This document shows, in pieces, positions 9,101-16,596 of a stretch of DNA of 40,235 bases (positions within the stretch are counted from its first letter, which is position 1; each line of letters begins with the position of its first letter). The DNA comes from Clostridium sp. CAG:632. GTDB taxonomy: Bacteria > Bacillota > Clostridia > Lachnospirales > Lachnospiraceae. Where the stretch lies: assembly GCA_000431515.1 (NCBI GenBank), contig HF991318.1, forward strand, positions 25,647 to 65,881, given 5' to 3'. The notes beneath the pieces were generated by a model that was not told where the DNA came from, did no database searches, and saw nothing but the letters and a program-made list of their open reading frames with translations. Made by a program: the position numbers and the translations under genes.

Positions 9101-9706
9101 ATGGTTGAGTATTCACGAATTACAATAGACGATTTACATATGGTTACGGATATGTATGAGACATATTTGAACAGCGGTAAATTTATGGAGGCTCATATAC
9201 GAGAGGGAATTGAAAGTCCGTACTTTGTCGGTTATAAGGCGATGGAGAATGGAAGAATGGTCGGCATGATGACTGGCCGCGGAGGACTTGATTTTACATA
9301 CCCGCATCCGGAGCTGGAAGCAATGATTCAGAAGAGATTCCGGGGAGAACAGATTTATTCGCCGGATTCACTGACGGTTATTGACGATTACCGGGGAACC
9401 GATGTTGGATTTAAGCTTGGACATATGGTATTAGAGGAAATCTATAAAAAGGGATACCGCCTACTGGTCAGTGAACTCTGGATATATCCGGACGGGCATG
9501 TGCCGGCTGATCATATCCTGAGAAACTGGGGAACTGTGGTATATGAAGAAGATATTGAACTTTTTTATAAGGATCTTTATAAATACAAGATGAAATGTCC
9601 GATTTGTGGAGTCCACTGTACATGCGGGGCCAAGATCCTGATCGTGAAAATATCCGAAGAATCGGTAAGGAATAATCGATATATAAAAGAAAACAGAGAG
9701 ATATAG
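9101..9706 (+). CDS. GNAT-like protein with C-terminal CPxCG...CxCG cysteine tail
   Basis: A 201-residue protein from ATG 9101. Residues 1 to about 155 suggest a GNAT acetyltransferase fold: an N-terminal strand and helix, a VGYKAMENGRMVGMMTG strand pair, then SLTVIDDYRGTDVGFKLGHMVLEEIYKKGY at the acetyl-CoA site (first part is beta4, the rest is helix alpha3). The usual RxxGxG/A loop is present only as YRGTDVG, so binding of acetyl-CoA is plausible but not assured. The tail at about 169-181 holds CPICGVHCTCG, four cysteines that could bind zinc. It lies between the membrane sensor and the phosphatase, whose TTG start follows 12 bases later. It differs from the tandem GNAT-like proteins paired with effectors further on: it has only one lobe. 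Function unknown; modification of a regulator or CIS component is a guess. Confidence 0.7.
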   Translation: MVEYSRITIDDLHMVTDMYETYLNSGKFMEAHIREGIESPYFVGYKAMENGRMVGMMTGRGGLDFTYPHPELEAMIQKRFRGEQIYSPDSLTVIDDYRGTDVGFKLGHMVLEEIYKKGYRLLVSELWIYPDGHVPADHILRNWGTVVYEEDIELFYKDLYKYKMKCPICGVHCTCGAKILIVKISEESVRNNRYIKENREI

Positions 9707-9718
9707 GAGGTATAAAAC

Positions 9719-11314
9719 TTGAAGAAAGACAGAGCCGGAAAGCTGGGAACAAAGATAGTAAGAGTTGTTGTGATCATGGTATTACTGCTGGGTCTTACAT
9801 TGGTAACCTTTAGTTTCTTCTCATTCCGAAAGACATTCCGAAACGTATATTCAAATAAGGCAGAAAACAGTGCCCGTATGATCGCAGACATGATAGACGG
9901 CGACCGGATGGGGGATTATGCACATACGCTGGAGAAGGATGCTTACTATGAGGAGTTAGAGGAGTTATTCTCTGCATTAAAGAGGGATAGCGGAGCTTCG
10001 TATCTGTATATGTTCTATCCGGAGGAGGATTCCTTTATATACATTCTGGATGCATATTGCGAAGGGGATGGTAAGGATACCATCAGTGCATTAGGCGACA
10101 GGTATGAATATAAAGAAATGGAATATAAGTATCTGGTCCCGGATGTGCAGCAGAAGAAGGCGTCTACGGAGCTGATCCTGGGACAGGATGTTGGCTTTGG
10201 AAGCAGTGTGTCGGCCTGGGCGCCGGTTCTGAATTCGGACGGAGAATTGGTAGCTATGGTTGAGATCGACTATGAAATGACGGTTGTAGAGAATGATATG
10301 AAGAATTATGTGATCTTCTTTATCTGCTTTACACTTGCCGGTATTGCAGTCATTCTGCTGGTAGTGCTGATATATATCCGGAAAGTACTTTCGGAGCCGT
10401 TAAGCGATATTACAGAGATTATAGAGTCCTTTAAGGATGGAGAATTCCGTATAGAAGGCAGAAAGATAGAGACCGGAGACGAGATACAGAATGTATATGA
10501 GACTTTCGTACGGATGGTTGAAAAGATTGATAATTATGTGGAAAACATTACAAGAATTACCGCTGAAAAGGGACGGATCGAGACAGAGCTGAATGTGGCA
10601 ACCCAGATTCAGGCAGATATGCTGCCGAATATATTTCCTGCATTTCCGGGAAGAAAGGAAATAGATATTTTTGCAACAATGCGTCCGGCTAAGGAGGTAG
10701 GCGGTGATTTTTACGACTTTTTCCTGGTGGATGATATGCACCTGGCATTTCTGATCGCGGATGTATCCGGAAAAGGTGTGCCGGCGGCATTGTTCATGGT
10801 AATTGCAAAGACGATTATTAAGAATCATGCAAGCATGGGAACACCGGTCAATGAAGTATTTGAACGCACCAATAATCAATTGTGTGAAGGAAATAAGGAA
10901 GGCTTTTTCGTGACTGCATGGCTGGGTATTCTGAATATGCAGACAGGTACACTGGAATATGCCAATGCCGGACATAATCCGCCGATCATTATGAGAAAAG
11001 ACAGCTGTGAATGGAATGACTGTGTGCCGGGACTTGTGCTGGCAGCAATGGAAGATATGCCATATACCAAATATGAAATGCAGTTAGAACCGGGAGATAG
11101 AATCCTGCTGTATACGGATGGCGTGCCGGAATCTATCAATACAGAAACACAGGCATACGGTGAGGAGAGGCTGATGGAGGAATATGAACATACGAGAAGT
11201 CTTACTGTGGAAGAAGGCGTCCGGTATATTCAGCAGAGTGTTGATGTGTTTGCCGGGGAAGAAGAACAGTTTGATGATATTACGATGCTGCTGCTGGAGT
11301 ATAAAGGCATATAA
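9719..11314 (+). CDS. Membrane-bound PP2C phosphatase (RsbU/SpoIIE type) with Cache-like sensor and HAMP
   Basis: A 531-residue protein starting at TTG 9719, eight bases after a perfect AGGAGG (9705-9710) that overlaps the stop of the previous gene. Order: membrane segment (about 17-40), extracytoplasmic Cache-like sensor (about 45-190, with IDGD at 59-62 and a closing PVLNSDGELVAMVEI), second membrane segment (about 195-220), HAMP-like linker (220-275), PP2C domain (about 300-531). Catalytic signatures are complete: GGDFYD (Asp330, Asp333), IADVSGKGVPAALF (Asp348), YANAGHNPP, LLYTDGVPES (Asp467) and QFDDITML (Asp519, Asp520). It should dephosphorylate the STAS protein (4784-5086) in response to an outside signal and so switch the pathway on. 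With the RsbW-like kinase this completes the partner-switching set. High confidence in architecture; the ligand is unknown. Confidence 0.92.
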   Translation: MKKDRAGKLGTKIVRVVVIMVLLLGLTLVTFSFFSFRKTFRNVYSNKAENSARMIADMIDGDRMGDYAHTLEKDAYYEELEELFSALKRDSGASYLYMFYPEEDSFIYILDAYCEGDGKDTISALGDRYEYKEMEYKYLVPDVQQKKASTELILGQDVGFGSSVSAWAPVLNSDGELVAMVEIDYEMTVVENDMKNYVIFFICFTLAGIAVILLVVLIYIRKVLSEPLSDITEIIESFKDGEFRIEGRKIETGDEIQNVYETFVRMVEKIDNYVENITRITAEKGRIETELNVATQIQADMLPNIFPAFPGRKEIDIFATMRPAKEVGGDFYDFFLVDDMHLAFLIADVSGKGVPAALFMVIAKTIIKNHASMGTPVNEVFERTNNQLCEGNKEGFFVTAWLGILNMQTGTLEYANAGHNPPIIMRKDSCEWNDCVPGLVLAAMEDMPYTKYEMQLEPGDRILLYTDGVPESINTETQAYGEERLMEEYEHTRSLTVEEGVRYIQQSVDVFAGEEEQFDDITMLLLEYKGI

Positions 11315-11365
11315 AAGCCATTAAAAGTAAAAAAGAAGGATCGAAAGATCGGAAGGGAGCTAAAT

Positions 11366-13303
11366 ATGGGAACAGGAGATAATGAACAGATACCGGTTTA
11401 TAAAACAAAAGAAACATTTACGATGCATACCGCTATGGAGCAGGAGACTCCGCTTACAATCAGCCGGAATGCGCAGGAGGTTCTTGCGGATGAGCGTCTG
11501 AATCTAAAAAGAACGATGAATGAAGACCTGCCGTCTGTTTTTCAGATACCGGCTGTAAATGTAAATCCGGTGAATATACCGATGGGAAATTTGCCGGAGG
11601 CCTATAACCGAATGCGGATGCTTTCGCTAAAGATGTACATGGCGGCAAGAGCCTATCGGTCAGCACAGGCAGATCAGGATACAGACAGGATGTATTCCCA
11701 CTATGCAGAAGCGGCAGAGCTTCAGAAGCAGTTTTATGACTCGGAACGGGAAGCAGAAACGCTGCAGGAAGGAATCGGCGGAGATGAACAGCAGGACGAT
11801 GTGGTAGAGCTGCAAGAGCCGAGGCAGGGATATTTCGCACGAAAGAAGGCAGAGAAGCGGGAAAAAGAGGAACGGAGTCTGCGAGCAAAGCAGTTGGAAA
11901 AGGAATTCGGCGAGAAATATCGGGATACAGCGAAGGTAAAACCGGGTGAAAAATTGGATTCTGCTTTTATGCAGAGTGATTATGTGAAGGAGTTAATTCT
12001 TCCAAGAGAAACCATTTATAAGAATGAAGAAGGAGAGAAGGTCAAGACCACGCAGAGCGAGCTGCTGGCAAAAGTAATGCAGAGGGATTACTCACGTTTG
12101 GAGCAGTTGGATCCTGCATTGCGGAATATGCTGGCTGCAAACTTTATGCAGGAGAACAAGGAGTTATTTACAGGGAATGCAAAGCAGGATGCGGGAACAC
12201 TGGAAACGAGATTTCCCGGCGGCCTGATGAATCCATTGTTAAGAATCGGTATTTCTCTGGGAATGCGGCAGTGTCTGGGAGATGGACAAAAGGATGCGGC
12301 ATATTATAATAGTTTAGACGCATGGATGAATGCAAAAATCATGCGTAATACGTTGAAAACATTCAGTCATGCGGATCAGGTCGGAGAAGGAAAAGCTTTC
12401 TCACAGGCAGATGTGGAGAGGAATGCGCAGTCACAGCTTTTTATTGCCAAGACAATGCTTATGTGCCACATGGGTACCTTTACTTTGAAGGATTCAAAGC
12501 ATAACACAGAGGGAAGCTGGCAGGGACCGGTTTCTAATGCATTTGCACATTGCTCCCGTGTCGGGATCGTACTTCCCGGAATGGAGAATGCCGCCTATAC
12601 CAAAGAGGGTGAGAGAAGCCTCATAAACGCTTATACAGGAAAAAACGGTGGTCTGGATGCCGGATTCTTCGTACGTGGCGGAGCAACGCATACCCTGTTT
12701 CGGAAGTCGAAGGAAAAAGCCCTGATAAAGACAGGATTTAAGGAATTGAAATTCTTCTCTCCGTGGCATCAAAGAGGTATGAATGTAGCAGTTGGTGGAC
12801 TGGGTAATTCCGGGATTACCGGACCGGATGGAACGGAGCGGATCCTGAAAAATGATGGCAGCTGCGGACATATTTATATGCATCTGGAAGAGGGAGACAG
12901 TACAAACTATACAAGTATGCTGGTCGGATTTGAAAGCGACAGCTATAAAAAAACAAACCAGCTGGGGCATACACATGGATTTGGAAATGGAGAATTTGCA
13001 TCCAGCTTCGGCGGGCAGCGCCTGGATGAGATTGGTGATAAATATGGCGGACGAAATCTGGATCTTACCGGTATCCCGGCTGCTGTATTCAAGAACGTGA
13101 TGCAGAAATTCGAGACGAACTTCTTGCGGCTGCAGAAAGAAGCTGCAAAGAATGATCAGACTGCGATCAGGGATCTGGATCGGATGAATGAGATCCTTTG
13201 TGGTGAAAGGATGACCGGAGAGCAGTTAAAGACATTTATCAGGCAGTATATGCCGGGTGGCACCGACCTGTCAGAGAATGATCTTAATTCTCTGTCCTCG
13301 TAG
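11366..13303 (+). CDS. Unknown 645-residue protein, candidate CIS effector 1
   Basis: I do not recognise this protein. It starts at ATG 11366 after GAAGGGAG (11352-11358) and has no signal peptide or membrane segment. The first 100 residues are polar, with a DLPSVFQIPAVNVNPV stretch; residues 150-185 are a highly charged Lys/Glu/Arg helix; 200-370 are mostly helical. The C-terminal half (about 380-600) is Gly-rich and compact, with clustered potential catalytic or metal residues: GSCGHIYMHLE (Cys500, His502) and LGHTHGFGNGEF (His535, His537). This looks like an N-terminal packaging region plus a C-terminal enzyme. It is the first gene of the cargo block and is followed 44 bases later by a tandem GNAT-like protein, the same arrangement seen for two later large proteins. 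Effector status is inferred from place and layout; a structural or regulatory role is not excluded. Confidence 0.6.
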   Translation: MGTGDNEQIPVYKTKETFTMHTAMEQETPLTISRNAQEVLADERLNLKRTMNEDLPSVFQIPAVNVNPVNIPMGNLPEAYNRMRMLSLKMYMAARAYRSAQADQDTDRMYSHYAEAAELQKQFYDSEREAETLQEGIGGDEQQDDVVELQEPRQGYFARKKAEKREKEERSLRAKQLEKEFGEKYRDTAKVKPGEKLDSAFMQSDYVKELILPRETIYKNEEGEKVKTTQSELLAKVMQRDYSRLEQLDPALRNMLAANFMQENKELFTGNAKQDAGTLETRFPGGLMNPLLRIGISLGMRQCLGDGQKDAAYYNSLDAWMNAKIMRNTLKTFSHADQVGEGKAFSQADVERNAQSQLFIAKTMLMCHMGTFTLKDSKHNTEGSWQGPVSNAFAHCSRVGIVLPGMENAAYTKEGERSLINAYTGKNGGLDAGFFVRGGATHTLFRKSKEKALIKTGFKELKFFSPWHQRGMNVAVGGLGNSGITGPDGTERILKNDGSCGHIYMHLEEGDSTNYTSMLVGFESDSYKKTNQLGHTHGFGNGEFASSFGGQRLDEIGDKYGGRNLDLTGIPAAVFKNVMQKFETNFLRLQKEAAKNDQTAIRDLDRMNEILCGERMTGEQLKTFIRQYMPGGTDLSENDLNSLSS

Positions 13304-13347
13304 TCAGAGACCGGATTGGATAGAAGATAGAAAAAGAGGTGGCTGAA

Positions 13348-14193
13348 ATGGGAATTGTATTATTAGATAATGAAAATATAGAACAATTTGAGGCTATGAT
13401 GGGAGGAGTAAATGCAGCGGCAGTATGCTTTGACCGAAATACCTTTGGAATGGGATTGATTCAGGAGAATGAAGTGTATGGAGAGATTGCAGTTCAGATA
13501 AAAGGAAATGCAGCAGTTATCCGTTCTCTTTACATGGCTCCGGAGCATAGACGGGAAGGGGGAGCAACTCTTTTGCTGTTGGAAGCATCCGCATACGCAG
13601 GAATGAATGAGACTGTGGATGGATTTACGGTAGAATTCACAGAGGATCTGCAGGCTGATAATGGGTTAAAAGCATTTTTTGAATATTGCGGATTTGAGCT
13701 GACGGAGAATCCGGATATCACAACTTACAGTCTGACACTTGAGACATTAATAGGCAGTCCATATTTAAAGGAGGATGGTGCAGATTACAGATTAAAGACA
13801 TATGCACAGCTGTCACATAATGAAAAAAACAGTCTGATGCAGGAACCGCCATTCTATATGCCGATGTATGTGCAGGAGAATCTGATAGAACCGGATGTGA
13901 GCTTTTTCCTTACGGAAAACGAAAGGATTCTGGGGTGTATTGTGATAGTTCCGGAAAAAGATGTACTTTCGGTCGTTTGGATGAAGATATTACCTGAAAA
14001 CTACAGAGCACTGATTGACATTATGTGGAGTGCAGGCCGGGCAGCCCTGGATAAATACGAGGGAAAGAAGCAGATTATTCTTCCAATCATCAGTAGAGAG
14101 GCGAACCGGCTTGTGAATAAATTATTTGGCAACAGCCTGGTCAGAATCGAGAAGAGTTATACCGGCACGATGGTGTTTGAAGAAGATGAGTAA
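13348..14193 (+). CDS. Tandem GNAT-like protein 1 (probable partner of effector 1)
   Basis: A 281-residue protein. I choose ATG 13348, six bases after AGAGGTG (13335-13341), over GTG 13339, which lies within that site. The N-terminal lobe (about 1-130) keeps a GNAT acetyl-CoA segment: AVIRSLYMAPEHRREGGATLLLLEAS, in which HRREGGA stands in for the usual RxxGxG/A (shown as the last two-thirds of that motif). The C-terminal lobe (about 145-281) has a similar strand-helix pattern (GCIVIVPEKDVLSVVWMKILP, then a long helix) but no CoA motif. Two paralogues in layout follow the calpain-like protein (24236-25069) and the 982-residue protein (28083-28913). Directly behind its presumed effector, it could modify it or act as a chaperone, or be an immunity-like partner. 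GNAT fold moderately sure; role inferred. Confidence 0.68.
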   Translation: MGIVLLDNENIEQFEAMMGGVNAAAVCFDRNTFGMGLIQENEVYGEIAVQIKGNAAVIRSLYMAPEHRREGGATLLLLEASAYAGMNETVDGFTVEFTEDLQADNGLKAFFEYCGFELTENPDITTYSLTLETLIGSPYLKEDGADYRLKTYAQLSHNEKNSLMQEPPFYMPMYVQENLIEPDVSFFLTENERILGCIVIVPEKDVLSVVWMKILPENYRALIDIMWSAGRAALDKYEGKKQIILPIISREANRLVNKLFGNSLVRIEKSYTGTMVFEEDE

Positions 14194-14211
14194 TGACATG
14201 GGGTAGACAGC

Positions 14212-16566
14212 ATGAATGAAAAAGGGAAATTTACCGAGAAATTAAAGACAGAACCTTTCCAGAGCTATGATGAGTATATGGATTATATTTTTGCCTGCTG
14301 TAATGCAGCACTGGCAGGGCATATACGGGAGCTGAAGAGGAAGTATGTTGCCGGTCAGGGCGGATATAAGAATGTGATGTATCCGGATATCGAGATAGCA
14401 TCTAATCTATGTGAAGATAAGATACAGGAATTTGAATTTGCTGAATATGATGGAAAGCAGGAAGCGGTAACAGAAGGAACAGCGGAGGAGCTGCCGATAG
14501 AGATAGATGCAGAATTAGAGGCTATGCTGAAAGGATTTTCACAATCTCTGGGAGGAACTTCGGATGATGAAGATCCGGCAGAGGATATGAGCGTGGATGA
14601 AATGCTTTCTTTTATTGATGCGAGAGTGGCAGTGACAAACACCGGAGGAGAATTGAAGCTTCCGTTTTATGAATTGTGTCGGAAGCTGTCTTTGGAGCAT
14701 TTTTCTATCTTTGCATTGGCATGTGCGCTGCTTGCATCGACGCAGACGAGTTATGCGGCCGTATTTCAGATCGCGAATGAAAATGGTGGTCAGACAACGC
14801 CTACGGTCGAATCTGCTGCAAGACTTTTCTTTGGACGTAATTATTCTGCAACCACTGCATATAGTGAAATGTCCGTCTGCCTGGATCAGCTGCTTCCGGT
14901 TCTGGATCTTCGTGTAAACTCGCAGATGCCATTCTCAACACTGATCACACCGGATAAGCGGATGCTTGATTATCTGTTCGGAAGAAATCCGTTCCGGCTG
15001 GATGAAAATTACAGCCGGTTTATAAAAATGCTGACGGATGATCGGGAGCTGGATCCGATCATGGCAAATGGATCCATATTGGATGCAATGAAGATCGCAT
15101 ACGGGCAGGGGATAAGGATCGTAGCTTATTCCGGGGATGAAGGAAGTGGAAGAAAATTCTTTGTAAAGCATTTCTGTAAAGAGAAGAACATGAAAGCGGT
15201 TACCATTAATTGTAAGAAGCTGTTTACATATGATTTCGGATATGTGGAAAAGGCATTATGGGCAGCAGTCCGGGAATGTATATTCATGAATGCATGCTGT
15301 GTATTGGATGAACTCACATATCGTGAGGAAGAGAAGGAGAAATTCCTCGGATATATGGATCTGGCATTTGGGAAATTAGTGGAGCGGGATATTCCGGTCT
15401 TTACGATCAGTCGTGAGAAGCTGAATCTGAAGGAAGTCACAATGGAAGAATATGTAGACTTTGATCTGCCGGCACCGAGCAATGAAGAACGCCAGAAGTG
15501 CTGGGAGTACTATGCAAAGGACTATGAGCTGGCAGAGGATTGTGATCTTCTGGAAATGACGATTAAATTCATATTTACACCCGGAAAGGTGGCAGATGCC
15601 CTGAAACATGCGAGAACGCTGGCAACGATGGAGAAGCTGGATAAGATACCGAGAGCACTTCTTTTTAAAGGCTGTAATGCGCAGATGTCTTCCGAGCTGT
15701 CCCAGAAGGCGACCAGAGTAGAGGCGAAGTTTGGATTTGATGATATTGTAATGAATGCAGATCAGCGCGAGACCATTACACATGTTATTGAACAGATGAA
15801 CTTCAAGAAGCAGGTATATGAGAAATGGAACTATGTGAAGAAATATCCATATGGGCGCGGATTAACGGTTTTGCTGTTCGGAGCTCCCGGTACCGGTAAA
15901 TCCATGATGGCGCAGGTGTTGGCACATGAGCTGAATCTGGAATTATATCGGGTGGATATTTCCAAGGTTGTAGATAAATATGTTGGTGAGACAGAGAAAT
16001 CTCTGTCCATGATATTCCGGGAAGCAAAGAAATGTAATGTCGTATTGTTCTTTGACGAATGCGATACGATTTTTGCGAAACGTTCAGATGACGGTGGCAG
16101 CAATCAGGCATCAGCGAATAATAAGACAGCCTTATTGCTTCAGGAAATGGAAGCTTATGACGGGGTCTGTGTGCTGGCGACAAACTATAAGCATAATATA
16201 GATCCGGCATTCTTCCGTAGAATGAAATATATTGTTGAATTCCAGTTCCCGGATCCGGATACGAGAGAAATGTTGTGGCGGACAACCATTCCGAAGACAA
16301 CACCGCTGAACGAGGATGTGGACATACGGTTCCTGGCAGAGCGGTTTGAATTCGCAGGCGGTAATATTAAGAACTGTATTTTGAATGCCGCATTTCTGGC
16401 TGCGGCAGATGGAGATGGAGAAGAGGTCTGCATGAGACATTATCTGCAGGCGATTAGGTATGAGTTTGTTAAGACCGGCAAGGTATTTACAAAAGCAGAT
16501 TTTGAACCATACGCATATATGGTTGGACTTGGAGAAAATCCCGATGAGATGGACGTTGATTTTTAA
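14212..16566 (+). CDS. AAA+ ATPase 1 with degenerate first and intact second ATPase domain
   Basis: A 784-residue protein from ATG 14212. Residues 1-130 are acidic and polar. A first AAA-like domain (about 290-410) has a broken Walker A: SGDEGSGRKFF, with Arg314 where the Lys should be. The second (about 520-740) is a classical AAA+ module: GAPGTGKS (Lys563), then DKYVGETEKSL, Walker B VVLFFDECD (Asp615, Glu616), sensor-1 LATN and an arginine pair at FFRRM (669-670). It is of the same type as the ATPases carried by extracellular injection systems (Afp15-like), whose part in assembly or cargo loading is not fully settled. A second, divergent copy lies at 19775-21904. Both flank the ADP-ribosyltransferase gene. 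ATPase activity is secure; a role in cargo loading or particle remodelling is inference. Confidence 0.87.
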   Translation: MNEKGKFTEKLKTEPFQSYDEYMDYIFACCNAALAGHIRELKRKYVAGQGGYKNVMYPDIEIASNLCEDKIQEFEFAEYDGKQEAVTEGTAEELPIEIDAELEAMLKGFSQSLGGTSDDEDPAEDMSVDEMLSFIDARVAVTNTGGELKLPFYELCRKLSLEHFSIFALACALLASTQTSYAAVFQIANENGGQTTPTVESAARLFFGRNYSATTAYSEMSVCLDQLLPVLDLRVNSQMPFSTLITPDKRMLDYLFGRNPFRLDENYSRFIKMLTDDRELDPIMANGSILDAMKIAYGQGIRIVAYSGDEGSGRKFFVKHFCKEKNMKAVTINCKKLFTYDFGYVEKALWAAVRECIFMNACCVLDELTYREEEKEKFLGYMDLAFGKLVERDIPVFTISREKLNLKEVTMEEYVDFDLPAPSNEERQKCWEYYAKDYELAEDCDLLEMTIKFIFTPGKVADALKHARTLATMEKLDKIPRALLFKGCNAQMSSELSQKATRVEAKFGFDDIVMNADQRETITHVIEQMNFKKQVYEKWNYVKKYPYGRGLTVLLFGAPGTGKSMMAQVLAHELNLELYRVDISKVVDKYVGETEKSLSMIFREAKKCNVVLFFDECDTIFAKRSDDGGSNQASANNKTALLLQEMEAYDGVCVLATNYKHNIDPAFFRRMKYIVEFQFPDPDTREMLWRTTIPKTTPLNEDVDIRFLAERFEFAGGNIKNCILNAAFLAAADGDGEEVCMRHYLQAIRYEFVKTGKVFTKADFEPYAYMVGLGENPDEMDVDF

Positions 16567-16596
16567 AAACGGGAAGGGGCTTTTGGAGGAAAAAGT

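Noticed and set aside
10400..10975. 191-codon minus-strand frame inside the phosphatase gene
   Set aside because: It overlaps the conserved PP2C motifs on the + strand, and its product is low-complexity and unlike any protein I know.
11339..11350. GATC-GAAA-GATC hairpin before effector 1
   Set aside because: The stem is only four base pairs with no T-tract; too weak for a terminator or switch.
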